This document shows positions 15,686 to 24,788 of a stretch of DNA of 64,000 bases, one piece after another; within the stretch, counting starts at the first letter, position 1, and each line of letters opens with the position of its first letter. This stretch comes from JAMXLO01 sp963812075. Its GTDB lineage: Bacteria > Pseudomonadota > Alphaproteobacteria > Acetobacterales > Acetobacteraceae. Below the pieces are notes generated by a model that ran no database searches, was not told the DNA's origin, and worked only from the letters and a program-made list of their open reading frames with translations. The translations under genes and the position numbers were made by a program. The stretch lies in the NCBI GenBank assembly GCA_963812075.1, contig CAWETN010000009.1:310001-374000 (forward strand), in the 5' to 3' direction.

Positions 15686-16304
15686 TCAGTTCAGGCCTTC
15701 CTGCTGCAGCACGCGCTGCACCGCGGGCCGCGCCAGCATGCGATCGAGATGCGCCGTCGCAGTTCGCCGGCAGCGTCATGTTCATCCGCTTGCCGCCCCA
15801 GAACTCGACATAGAACAGCGCCGAGTTGGCGATCGAGAACGCGCCCGCCAGGTAGTCCTTGCCGGCCAGCGCCTTGTCCATCACGGCGAAGCCCTTCTCG
15901 ACCATCTCCTTGCCGCGCTCCTTCACCTTGTCCTCATCGGCCGGGTTCGGCGTGTAGTTGGACGCGCGGAACAGCCGCGAGAAGCCCTGCATGTGCACGG
16001 TGCTGACGCAGTAGTCCAACGCCTCGAACACGCGCGCCTGCGCGTCCACGTCGTCCGGCAGCAGCTTCTTGTCCGGGTTGGTGCGCGCCAGCCAATAGGC
16101 GATCGCCGGATATTCGGTCAGCACCGAGCCGTCGTCGCGCACCAGCGTCGGCACCTTCGACTTCGGATTGACCGCGGTGAAGTCCGGCTTGAACTGGCCG
16201 CCTTCGCGCAGGTTCACCAGTTGCGCCTCGTACGGCTTGCCGATCTCCTCCAGCAGCACGTGGATGCCGATCGAGCAGGCGCCCGGCGAGTACATCAGCT
16301 TCAT
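15686..16304 (-). CDS. Glutathione S-transferase family protein
   Basis: About 205 residues from an ATG with GAGGAGAGAG upstream. The start, MKLMYSPGACSIGIHVLLEEIG, is the thioredoxin-like N-domain of bacterial beta-class enzymes, with Cys10 as the likely catalytic residue; VPTLVRDDGSVLTEYPAIAYWLA is the glutathione-binding region. The C-terminal helical domain follows (FSIANSALFYVEFW). One base is inserted near 15760; removing it gives NCDAHLDRMLARPAVQRVL, a normal family ending. It may conjugate or reduce electrophiles, perhaps products of the monooxygenase encoded upstream; that link is inference. Confidence 0.85.
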
Positions 16305-16320
16305 GATTTCTCTCTCCTCG

Positions 16321-17681
16321 TCAGTGGCGAACCTCACGCCACGCACCGATGCGCGGACGCTCGAGACCGAGGTTCTCGCGCAATGTGGTGCCGCGGTAGT
16401 CGTTGTGAAACAGCCCGCGGCGTTGCAGTTCGGGGACAACGTAGCGCACGAACTCCTCGTAGCCGCCGGGCACGTGCGAGGCGGCCACCACGTAGCCGTC
16501 GCAGGCGCGGTCGGCGAACCACTCCTCCATGCCGTCGGCGACGTCCTTCGGGCTGCCGACGAAGCGCGGATGATCGCGGAACGTGCCGCGATGGCTGACC
16601 TCCATGAAGTCGCGCGTCGTCGGATTGCGGTTGCCCAGCACGCGGTGGACGCGGTCGCGCAGGCCCTGCGCGCCGGTCCAGGTCTGGATCTCCTCCTCGC
16701 TCCACGGTTCGTCGAGCGGCTTCTTCGACAGATCGACGTTCAGCACTTCGCACAGCAGCGAAAGCTGGTCGATCTCCTTCGGCAGCTTGTCGATCAGCGC
16801 CACCTTGTCCTCGGCCTCGGCTCGCGTCGGCGCCACGACTGTATAGACGCCTGCCGCTACGACGACCTTCTCCGGATCGCGTCCCGTCTCGGCCACCTGC
16901 TGCTTGAACGCGGCGTAGTCGGCCGTGCCTGCTCCAGCGAATGATAGTTGACGAACACCAGTTCCGCCCAGCGCGCGGCGAAGCGCCGGCCGCGGCCGCT
17001 CTGACCCGCCTGGATCAGCACCGGATGGCCCTGCGCCGAGCGCGGCACGGTGAACGGTCCGCGCGAGCGGAAGAAGTCGCCCTTCGTGGTCCAGCCGCCG
17101 CACCTTGTCGGGATGCGCGAACAGGCCGGTCTGCTTGTCCAGCACGATCGCGTCGTCGTCCCAGGAATCCCAGTGCCCGGCGACGACTTCCAGGAATTCG
17201 TCGGCGCGGTCGTAGCGCTCGTCGTGCTCGCCATGCGCGGCGTGACCCATGTTGAGCGCCTCGCCGTCGTTCATCGACGTGACGATGTTCCAGGCGGCGC
17301 GGCCGTTGGTCATCAGGTCGAGCGTCTGGAACACGCGCGCGACGTGGAACGGTTCGTAAGTAGGTGGTGGAGCAGGTCGAGCCGAGGCCCGAGCCGCTCG
17401 GTCGCCATGCCCATCACCGTCAGGATGGTGATCGGGTCCATCTTCACGCAGCGGATGCCGTTGGCCACGGTGTGCGCATGATCGCCGCCGAAGCGGTCCG
17501 GCATCGCCAGGCGATCGTCGAAGAAGCCGACATGGAACTTGCCGGCTTCCAGCACGCGGGCGATGTGGCGGTAGTAGTCGGCGGTCATGAAGTCCGGCGA
17601 GGCCTCGGGATGCCGCCAGGAGCCGACGAAGTTGGTGCAGTTCTGGGCCTGCAGGAAGGCCACGAGGGTCATCTGGCGCAT
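16321..17681 (-). CDS. FMN-dependent monooxygenase, NtaA/SnaA/DszA-type luciferase family
   Basis: About 450 residues, ATG with AGGAG upstream. The segments NGRAAWNIVTSMND, LNMGHAAHGEHDERYDRADE and GHPVLIQAGQSGRGRRFAAR are hallmarks of the nitrilotriacetate/pristinamycin/dibenzothiophene monooxygenase branch of bacterial luciferase-like proteins. These use FMNH2 from a separate reductase plus oxygen to cleave C-N or C-S bonds or insert oxygen. Phase changes near 17385, 17360, 17095 and 16935 split it. No flavin reductase gene is adjacent. The gene lies 16 bases upstream of the glutathione S-transferase gene, hinting at a small detoxification or catabolic operon. Confidence 0.8.
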
Positions 17682-17796
17682 CGACGTCTCCTAACGGGCG
17701 GCGCGGCGCCGCCGCGCTTCCTATCACGCCACCGAGGCTAGTCCATGCGGGCCATGCTGTCGGGTCGCTGCAATCGCTCGGACCGGTCGCATGGTT

Positions 17797-18772
17797 TCAC
17801 TGGCAAAGGCCACACGCGCCGGCGATTGCCATGTCGGTCAGGTGCGCGATGGAGAATGCCCGAATGCCGGCGAAGTAGTCGTCGATCGCGTCGCTGATCG
17901 CCTGAACCAGGACCTGTCGATCGTGCCGGCTGCTGCAGCAGCGCCTCGTCCTGGCGGTTCGACAGGAAGCCCATCTTCCAGCAGAACGCTCGGGATCGTT
18001 TCGCGAGCCCAGGACATAAAGCTGCGCGTGCCGCGCCGGCGACTCCGGACATCCGCACGTCGTCGGCCAGCTGTTCGATCATGCTGTACTGCAGCCACGC
18101 GGAACCCGGCGCTGGCTGCGGCTCCGGCGCGGCCAGCGCGGTGGCGATCCGATGCGAGTTGCCGCGATCGGCGGCGAACTGCGGGTGATGTTGCGGTTGC
18201 TGACATAGACGCTGGCGCCGCGCGCGCGGTGGTCGGGCGAGGCGTCGGCGTGGACCGCGATCAGCAGATCCGCGTCGTGCTTCTCCGGCGAAGGAAAGGC
18301 GGGCGGCGAGCGAGACGGTACGGTCGCGGGTCCGGGTCAGCGCGACCCGGTAGCGACCGGTCTTCGCACATCGCACGGCGCAGTTCTTCCGCCGCGGCCA
18401 GGGTGATGGTCTTCTCCACGTGTGCCCGACACGCCGATCGCGCCGGGATCCTCTCCGCCGTGTCCCGGGTCGATGACGATCAGCGGCTGGGCCGGTGTCG
18501 GCGCCAGCGCCGCCGCTGTGTCGTTCGGCGTCCGCGCAGGGCGCCTGCCGGCCAGGATATGCATCGCGGCCGGATGACGGCGCGGCGCGGATCGCATGAG
18601 CGTGTCGGGTGGCGGGCCGGCCGTGGGCGTGCTTCGCTGTATGCACGGCCTTGCCCGCAGGATGCGGCGCCGGAGCAGCGGTGCGGGCCTCGGCCCGGGC
18701 GATGCCCAGCGGCCCTGCCAGCACCGCGGCCAGCGCCACGATCCCGCATGCCTTGCTCACACGGAACTTCAT
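17797..18772 (-). CDS. N-acetylmuramoyl-L-alanine amidase
   Basis: The ATG has GGGAGG upstream and is followed by a signal peptide (KFRVSKACGIVALAAVLAGPLGIARAEA is basic then hydrophobic). An Ala/His-rich linker leads to an Amidase_3 domain: IVIDPGHGGEDPGAIG holds the first zinc His, and LLIAVHADAS the second. SAWLQYSMIEQL and a FLSNRQDE-type loop follow. At least five phase changes (near 18595, 18425, 18365, 18290, 18185, 18030, 17935) scramble the sequence. The enzyme cuts the amide between muramic acid and the stem peptide in the periplasm during cell separation. The end position depends on which frame is chosen last and is uncertain. Confidence 0.75.
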
Positions 18773-18838
18773 GGAGCCTCCCCGCGCAATCTCCGGAACT
18801 TGTAGCAAACCGGAATCGCGAGGTTACAGACCCGAGCG

Positions 18839-19771
18839 TCAGTCGAACAGCGAGCTGACCGAGCTCTCGTCGCGGATCCGTCGCATCGCCTCGGCGATCA
18901 GCGGCGCGATGGTGACCTGCCGGATGTTCGACGCCAGGCGCACCGCCTCGGTCGCCAGGATCGAATCGGTGATCACCATCATCTCGATCGGCGAGGACGC
19001 GATGCGCGCCACCGCGCCGCCCGACAGCACGCCGTGCGTGACATAGGCGCTGACCGACCGCGCGCCGCCCTTGATCAGCGCATCGGCCGCGTTGCAGTGG
19101 GTGCCGCCGGAATCGACCAGGTCGTCCACCAGGATGCAGTCGCGCCCCGACACATCGCCGATGACGTTCATCACCTCGGAATGCCCGGCGCGTTCGCGGC
19201 GCTTGTCGATGATCGCCAGATCGCAGTTCAGCCGCGTGGCGATCTGGCGCGCGCGCAGCACGCCGCCCACGTCGGGCGAGACGATCATCAGGTCGCGCCC
19301 ATTGTAGCGTTCCTGGATGTCGCGGCTGAACAGCGGCGCGGCGTACAGGTTGTCCACCGGGATGTCGAAGAAGCCCTGGATCTGTGCCGCGTGCAGATCC
19401 ATCGTCAGCACGCGGTTGGCGCCGGCCTCGGTGATCAGGTTGGCCACCAGCTTGGCGCTGATCGGCGAGCGCGAGGCGGTCTTCCGATCCTGCCGCGCAT
19501 AGCCGAAATACGGCATCACCGCGGTGATCCGCCGCGCCGACGATCGGCGCAGCGCATCCAGCGTGATCAGCAGCTCCATCAGGTTGTCGTTGGCCGGATA
19601 GGACGTGGGCTGCATGACGAACACGTCTTCGCCGCGCACGTTCTCGTGGATCTCGACGAACACCTCCATGTCGGCGAAGCGGCGGATCGAGGCGCGCGTC
19701 AGCGGCAGCTTCAGCGTGGCGGCGACCGCCTCGGCGAGCGGACGGTTGCTGTTGCAGGCAACGATTTTCAT
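18839..19771 (-). CDS. prs: Ribose-phosphate pyrophosphokinase
   Basis: A complete 310-residue enzyme, of usual length. It makes PRPP from ribose 5-phosphate and ATP for purine, pyrimidine, histidine, tryptophan and NAD synthesis. The N-terminal ATP region FADMEVFVEIHENVRGEDVFVMQP, the PYFGYARQDRK flexible loop and the PRPP-binding CILVDDLVDSGGT box (about residues 215-227) are all intact. It is the last gene of a minus-strand run following a lipoprotein gene after 22 bases. Confidence 0.97.
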   Translation of the reverse strand: MKIVACNSNRPLAEAVAATLKLPLTRASIRRFADMEVFVEIHENVRGEDVFVMQPTSYPANDNLMELLITLDALRRSSARRITAVMPYFGYARQDRKTASRSPISAKLVANLITEAGANRVLTMDLHAAQIQGFFDIPVDNLYAAPLFSRDIQERYNGRDLMIVSPDVGGVLRARQIATRLNCDLAIIDKRRERAGHSEVMNVIGDVSGRDCILVDDLVDSGGTHCNAADALIKGGARSVSAYVTHGVLSGGAVARIASSPIEMMVITDSILATEAVRLASNIRQVTIAPLIAEAMRRIRDESSVSSLFD

Positions 19772-19793
19772 GCTGTTCGGCCGCCAGACGGGG

Positions 19794-20724
19794 TCATCGG
19801 ATCGGCTCTACACCGGATTTGCGGCCTTCTACCAACTGCGCTGTCCGTTGCGCCTGTCCATGAACCGCCTCGCCCGGCTCGCGCCCGGACTGGCGGTTGA
19901 TCACGTCGTTCACGCCGCCCGCCGCCTCGGTCGCCACCACCACGGCGACGTCCGCCCAGTAGTGGTCGAGCGAGCCCGCCGGGATCTCGTTGAGCTGCAC
20001 CACCTTGCCGCGCTCGTCGCCGCTGGCCGCCTTCACCGTCCATTGGATCTCCACCCGCTGCTGGCCGCCGGCGATCGGCACCATCCGCACGTCGCCCTGT
20101 ACGATGAAGTCGGCACCGCACCGCATCGTCCTGCACCACCGGTCCCAGCGCCGCGAGATGCGTCTTCATCTGCTTGGTCAGCGAGATGTTGCCGTCGCCC
20201 GGCGCGCCGGTCACCGCGGGCACCTGCACCTTGGCGACGCGGTTGTACAGGCTGTTCGGGTCGGCATGCTGTATGCCCGTGAGCAGGTTGGCGATCCGCG
20301 GCACCGCGTCGCGCGCCGTCTGGTCGAGCGTGGCCGCGTCGGCCGTGGCCCAGGCCGCTGCCGGCACCGGGGTGCCTTCGGTGTTGCCCTTGTCCTCGCC
20401 CTTGGGGTTCAGCACGCGGAACAGCGGCACCACGTTCCGGCCACGTTGCTCGGCGCGGGCCACCAGTTGCCAGTCGTTGGGGCGGACCTTGTCGGCGAAC
20501 GCCGGCACCTCCTGCGCCTGTAGGCCGGCCGCGAGCGAGTCGGCGTATTGCCGGCCGGCCGCGTCGGACAGCAGCGCGTCGCCCGGCGGCGGCACCGCAA
20601 GGCGCGGCGTCGGCGGCCTGGCCAGCAGGCGGGCGGTTGCACCGGGATTGCCCAGGAACGGCTCCGGCAGGTCGCCGCACGATGCGACCAGCAGGGCGAG
20701 CAAAAGGCTGATACGCGGCAACAC
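19794..20724 (-). CDS. Predicted lipoprotein, unknown function
   Basis: About 310 residues. The GTG start lies two bases after the stop of pgeF. The short hydrophobic start ends in a lipobox (LLALLVASC), so it should be lipidated by the Lgt encoded upstream in the same run. The mature part shows a segment like a repeated beta structure (QLVARAEQRGRNVVPLFRVLNPKG) and a C-terminal part (VRMVPIAGGQQRVEIQWTV) that could bind a partner. The frame changes once, near 20120. I do not recognise a family; it looks conserved in its placement between pgeF and prs, which only a genome comparison could confirm. Confidence 0.65.
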
Positions 20725-20726
20725 GG

Positions 20727-21488
20727 TCAGCGCGCACCGAGCGCGATCACGGAGATCTGGTGGCCGATAGGCCCGCCGCCGGCCAGCGTCCGCCGACGAT
20801 GGCTGAAGAACGCGGCCTCGTCCGCTGCGGTGTCCACGTCCAGGACACTGACGGTGCGGACCCCGGCGGCGGCAAGCCGGGCGGCGCAATAGCCCGCAAG
20901 GTCGAACTGCCAGCGAGCCTCCCGTCGCCCATCGATGAAGAAGCGGACGTTGCCGCGATCCTGCGCCAGGACCGCGTCGCGCAGGTCGGCACCGACCTCG
21001 TAGGATCGCTGTGCGATGCAGGGGCCGATCGCCGCGACCACCGCTGCGGGATCGGCGCCCAACCTGACCATGGCGACAACCGTCTGCTCGATGACACCGG
21101 CCACCGCGCCGCGCCAGCCGGCATGGGCCGCGCCAGCCACGCCGGCCGCCGTATCGACCAGCAGGACCGGGGCGCAGTCGGCGGTGATGACGCCCAGCGC
21201 GATATCCGGCCGGGTGGTCACCATGGCGTCGGCGCGCGGACCGTTGCCGGGGGTCCACGGCGCGATCACTTCCACGACATCGGCGCCGTGCACCTGCATC
21301 AGGCCGACCAGGCGGTCCGGTGCGGCGCCGATGGCGCGTGCGGCGCGTGCGCGGTTCTCCAGCACGGTGTCGCGATCGTCCCCGCCGGACAGGCTGCAGT
21401 TGAGACTGGCGTAGGGACCGCCGGAGACTCCGCCCTGACGCGTGAAGAAGCCATGCGGCACGCGGAGCGAGTCGGCAGTGAGCGGCAT
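20727..21488 (-). CDS. pgeF: Polyphenol oxidase family / purine nucleoside phosphorylase-type protein (YfiH, PgeF)
   Basis: A complete 253-residue protein. FFTRQGGVSGGPYASLNCSLSGGD near the start, LMQVHGADVV, ITADCAPVLL and AHAGWRGAV carry the conserved metal-binding Cys and His residues of the family. Members are multicopper oxidoreductase-like by early reports, and others were shown to act on purine nucleosides or to edit wrongly built cell-wall precursors (PgeF). It follows midA after 37 bases and overlaps nothing. Confidence 0.9.
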   Translation of the reverse strand: MPLTADSLRVPHGFFTRQGGVSGGPYASLNCSLSGGDDRDTVLENRARAARAIGAAPDRLVGLMQVHGADVVEVIAPWTPGNGPRADAMVTTRPDIALGVITADCAPVLLVDTAAGVAGAAHAGWRGAVAGVIEQTVVAMVRLGADPAAVVAAIGPCIAQRSYEVGADLRDAVLAQDRGNVRFFIDGRREARWQFDLAGYCAARLAAAGVRTVSVLDVDTAADEAAFFSHRRRTLAGGGPIGHQISVIALGAR

Positions 21489-21525
21489 GGGGTGGCTTTT
21501 GGCGGCGCGGCCGGGCGTTGTCCAG

Positions 21526-22542
21526 CTACTCGAAGCCGGGCGGCGTGGGCGATCCCGGACTGGTCAGCGCGAGCGCCTTGAACAGCCGGCCCATGCGGTG
21601 GGGCTCAGCGAGGCGGCGGGCCGATTCGATCAGCGCAGAGCCGCGCGCGGGCGATTGCGTGCGTGCAAGTCGGTCGGTGCGCTGGAACAGGCCCAGGCGG
21701 GTGAGGAACACGCCCTGGGGAATCGGTCCGTGCACCGCGGCACCGGCGGATCGGGCGGAGGCGGCGATAGCAGCAAAGTCCACATGCGCGGTCAGGTCGG
21801 CGGTGCCGGGGGCGGTGAGGGGATCCACGGGGCGCCCGCCGCGCAGGGCCTGAAGGCTGTCGCCGGGTGCGCTGTGTTCGGGGCCGTAGTCGAGGAAGAG
21901 CGCGGCGCCGGGGTGGGCGGATAGGCGGGTGCCGAGAGTGGCGGCGATGGCGATGGCGGGCTGGTTGCGTTCGATGATGGTGGGCTGTGGAGGGTCGTGG
22001 CCCGAACTCCCGACCTCCATTCGCGGAAGAGGGTTGGGGAGAGGGGGCGGCTCCGCCACCGGGTATTCCTGCCACCGTCCCTCCGTGACGAACCGCTCCG
22101 TCCATAGTTCGCTGCGCCGCACGAACTGCCGGATCGGCAGCGCATCGAGGAACTCGTTGGCCAGCAGCAGCAGGGGTTGCTCCGGCACCGAGCCCAAGCC
22201 GGCGTGCCACGTCGCCTCGGGCAACTGCCCGGCCTGCAGCGCGCGCAGCCGGGGCGAACCCTCGATCAGATGCAGCCGCAGCGCCGCACGGAACTCGGGT
22301 GCGACACGCGCAGCCGCCCGCAGCGCGTCGGCCATGAGCGTGCCGCGGCCAGGGCCTGCCTCGACCAGCAGCACCGGGTCCGGCCGGCCGATCTGCTCCC
22401 AGGCGACCGCCGACCACAGTCCCAGGATCTCGCCGAACACCTGGCTGATCTCGGGCGATGTGGTGAAGTCGCGGTACGGATCGTGCGTTGCGTAGTAGGC
22501 GGCGTTCGCGCGCGCCATGAAGCGGTCGAGCCGCTCCGTCAT
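21526..22542 (-). CDS. MidA/NDUFAF7-type SAM-dependent methyltransferase
   Basis: A 338-residue enzyme of the DUF185 family. YYATHDPYRDFTTSPEISQVFGEILG opens the domain, and VEAGPGRGTLMADALRAA is the SAM-binding loop; LLANEFLDALPIRQF is the second family mark. The eukaryotic relative methylates an arginine in respiratory complex I; the bacterial target is less certain. The ATG overlaps the lgt stop (ATGA). About 25 residues (around 207-230, Pro-rich PPPLPNPLPR) are encoded by a dispersed palindromic repeat that has been inserted in frame (see the repeat entry). Confidence 0.85.
   Translation of the reverse strand: MTERLDRFMARANAAYYATHDPYRDFTTSPEISQVFGEILGLWSAVAWEQIGRPDPVLLVEAGPGRGTLMADALRAAARVAPEFRAALRLHLIEGSPRLRALQAGQLPEATWHAGLGSVPEQPLLLLANEFLDALPIRQFVRRSELWTERFVTEGRWQEYPVAEPPPLPNPLPRMEVGSSGHDPPQPTIIERNQPAIAIAATLGTRLSAHPGAALFLDYGPEHSAPGDSLQALRGGRPVDPLTAPGTADLTAHVDFAAIAASARSAGAAVHGPIPQGVFLTRLGLFQRTDRLARTQSPARGSALIESARRLAEPHRMGRLFKALALTSPGSPTPPGFE
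22004..22046. repeat. Dispersed palindromic repeat inserted within the midA-like gene
   Basis: The minus strand reads CTCTCCCCAACCCTC followed by CGCGAATGGAG and GGGAGTTCGGG. The plus-strand core AGGGTTGGGGAG and the GAACTCC end match the element at 61748-61824. The arms are shorter and more degenerate here. It contributes PLPNPLPR to the protein without breaking the frame. Confidence 0.6.
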
Positions 22543-23330
22543 CTGGCGCGCAGCATCAGCCAGAGACCCACCGCCAGCATCGGGATGCACAACAGCTGGC
22601 CCATCGTCACCCCGCCGATCAGGTAGCCCAGGAACACGTCGGGCTCGCGGAAGAATTCGCACGTCGTGCGCGCGATGGCGTAGCCCACCAGGAAGGCTCC
22701 GGTCAGCCAGCCGAAGCGCTCCCGCAACTCCTCCCGCCGCGACAGGGCGAACAGCACGGCGAACAGGACCACGCCCTCAAGGAATGACTCGTACAGCTGG
22801 CTTGGGTGGCGCGGCACCGGGCCGCCGTTGGGAAAGATCATCGCCCAGGGCAGCGAGTCCGGCGCCCGCCGTCCCCACAACTCGCCGTTGATGAAGTTGG
22901 CGACGCGGCCGAGGCACAGTCCGATCGGCACGCACACCGCCACCCGATCGGCAAATCCCAGCAACGGAATGCGATTGCGTCGGCAGAACCAGACGATCGC
23001 GACGGCCACGCCGAGTGCGCCGCCGTGGAAGCTCATGCCGCCTTCCCAGACGGCGAAGATCATCGCGGGATGCGAAAGATAGACGCCTGGCTGGTAGAAC
23101 AGCACGTACCCCAGCCGGCCGCCCAGAACGACCCCGAGCGTGGCCCAGGTAAGGAAATCGTCGGCCTGGATCGGCGTCGCCACCTCCGGCGCGAGCTGCA
23201 CGAGGCGCCGCAGCAGCCGCCACCCCAGCACCAGCCCCACGATATAGGCGAGCGCGTACCAGCGGATGCCGAATGGCCCGATCTGTACGATGACCGGATT
23301 GAACTGCGGGAACAGCAGGACCGGGATCAT
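22539..23330 (-). CDS. lgt: Prolipoprotein diacylglyceryl transferase
   Basis: A 263-residue polytopic inner-membrane enzyme that transfers diacylglyceryl from phosphatidylglycerol to the lipobox Cys of prolipoproteins. The signature GLCLGRVANFINGELWGR (the R and N of the Lgt signature) is near residue 140, preceded by GGMSFHGGALG and followed by PRHPSQLYESFLEG. The ATG overlaps the stop of the epimerase gene (ATGA), and its own stop overlaps the methyltransferase start, so three genes are translationally coupled. Confidence 0.95.
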   Translation of the reverse strand: MIPVLLFPQFNPVIVQIGPFGIRWYALAYIVGLVLGWRLLRRLVQLAPEVATPIQADDFLTWATLGVVLGGRLGYVLFYQPGVYLSHPAMIFAVWEGGMSFHGGALGVAVAIVWFCRRNRIPLLGFADRVAVCVPIGLCLGRVANFINGELWGRRAPDSLPWAMIFPNGGPVPRHPSQLYESFLEGVVLFAVLFALSRREELRERFGWLTGAFLVGYAIARTTCEFFREPDVFLGYLIGGVTMGQLLCIPMLAVGLWLMLRAR

Positions 23331-24307
23331 GCGTAGCGATCGGGCTGCGCCAGATAGTCCTGCACATAGCGCCGCACGCCTTCCTCGAGCGGCGTGAACT
23401 GGCCCGGGTAGCCGGCCGACCGCAGCCGGGCCATCGCGGCCTCGGTGAACGACTGGTACTGGCCGCGCAGCGGCGCCGGCATGTCGATGAATTCGACCCT
23501 GCGCGGCATGCCCGCTGCGTCGCAAACCGCGTGCGCCAGGTCCAGGTAGGTCCGTGCCTGGCCGGTGCCGACGTTGAACAGGCCGGATACCTCGGGCGTG
23601 TCGTGCAGCCACAGTGCCACGTCCACAACGTCGCCCACCCAGATGAAGTCACGCCGCTGTGCCCCGTCGGCGAGGCCGGGTTCGGTGGATTTGAACAGAC
23701 GGGCAGGGCCACCGGCCGCCACCTCGTCGTGCTTGACCTTCACCACCGAGATCATCCCGCCCTTGTGGTACTCGTTCGGACCATACACGTTGAAGAACTT
23801 CAGGCCGGCCCATTGCGGCGGATGCGGCCGTCGCCCGGCGATGGCGCGCGCGACGCGCAGGTCGAACGCATACTTGGTCCAGCCGTACAGGTTGAGCGGT
23901 CGCAGCTGCTCGATCACGGCCGGGGTCATGTCGTCGTCGAAGCCCGCCGAGCCGTCGCCGTATGTCGCCGCCGACGAAGCATACACCAGGCGGACGCCGT
24001 GGTTGGTGCACCAGTGCCAGATGCGCCGCGACAGCTCGACGTTGGTGGCCCAGGCGAGGTCGCCGTCGCGCTCCGTCGTGTCGCTGATGGCGCCCAGATG
24101 GTAGACCATCTCCAGCGGTGGCCGGCTGTCGAGGAAGCCGTCGATCTCGTCAGGCGGCAGCAGGCGTGACGGCGGATGCTTGGCGAGGTTGCGCCATTTC
24201 CCCTCGCTGCCCAGACTGTCCACCACGACGGTCTCGAGTCCGCGGCGCACCAAGGCAGCCTGCAGGTTCGAGCCGATGAAGCCGGCGCCGCCCGTGATCA
24301 GGATCAT
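23327..24307 (-). CDS. rfaD: ADP-L-glycero-D-manno-heptose 6-epimerase
   Basis: A 326-residue short-chain dehydrogenase-type epimerase. ITGGAGFIGSNLQAALVRRG is the NAD(P) binding loop; YASSAATYGDGSAGF and the catalytic YGWTK (Tyr-x3-Lys) follow; KFFNVYGPNEYHKGGM is typical of the heptose epimerase. It changes the C6 configuration of ADP-D-glycero-D-manno-heptose for the lipopolysaccharide inner core. The first gene of the coupled rfaD-lgt-midA run. The divergent ubiK gene begins 69 bases away. Confidence 0.9.
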   Translation of the reverse strand: MILITGGAGFIGSNLQAALVRRGLETVVVDSLGSEGKWRNLAKHPPSRLLPPDEIDGFLDSRPPLEMVYHLGAISDTTERDGDLAWATNVELSRRIWHWCTNHGVRLVYASSAATYGDGSAGFDDDMTPAVIEQLRPLNLYGWTKYAFDLRVARAIAGRRPHPPQWAGLKFFNVYGPNEYHKGGMISVVKVKHDEVAAGGPARLFKSTEPGLADGAQRRDFIWVGDVVDVALWLHDTPEVSGLFNVGTGQARTYLDLAHAVCDAAGMPRRVEFIDMPAPLRGQYQSFTEAAMARLRSAGYPGQFTPLEEGVRRYVQDYLAQPDRYA

Positions 24308-24375
24308 GGCGCGCGTTATACGGGCCGCGGCGAGTCCGCGGAAGGCGCGGAGCCCGATGCAGGGGACAGGTACAG

Positions 24376-24669
24376 ATGGCTGAACGGCCGCGCTTCTTCG
24401 ACGATCTGGCCGGTGTCGCCGGCGGTGCCATCTCGGCGCTCGCCGGTCTGCGCGAGGAGGTCGAGGCATTGGCCCGCGCGCGCATCGACGAAGCGATTCG
24501 CGCACTCGACCTGGTTCGGCGCGAGGAATTCGACGCGATGGCCGAGCTTGCGGCGAATGCGCGCGCCGGCCAGGAAGCGGCCGAGGCGCAACTGCACGAC
24601 GTGCTGCAGAGGCTGGCCGCGCTGGAGCTGCGAGTCGCCGCACTGGAGATCGAGAAAGGTGGCGACTGA
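24376..24669 (+). CDS. ubiK: Ubiquinone biosynthesis accessory factor UbiK (BMFP/YqiC family)
   Basis: A 97-residue protein with a short amphipathic N-terminus (FFDDLAGVAGGAISALAGLREEV) and a long C-terminal coiled coil (LQRLAALELRVAALE). The layout and length match UbiK/YqiC, which helps the ubiquinone-making complex in aerobic growth and was seen to have membrane-fusing activity. Divergent from the epimerase gene. Confidence 0.85.
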   Translation: MAERPRFFDDLAGVAGGAISALAGLREEVEALARARIDEAIRALDLVRREEFDAMAELAANARAGQEAAEAQLHDVLQRLAALELRVAALEIEKGGD

Positions 24670-24788
24670 CGCTTGCGGCGACGCGCAATGCCTCGGTAGG
24701 CTATGATTCGTGGCCAACATGGTCGCGTGACCACCAGATACGGGTCCAGGAAGACGTCCGGCCTTCCCTGCAAGAATGGGAGACCATC

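Noticed and set aside
19768..21258. Long minus-strand frame joining the lipoprotein to the pgeF region
   Set aside because: Its upstream half lies over pgeF in another frame and is Arg/Gly-rich; only the lipoprotein part has protein-like features.
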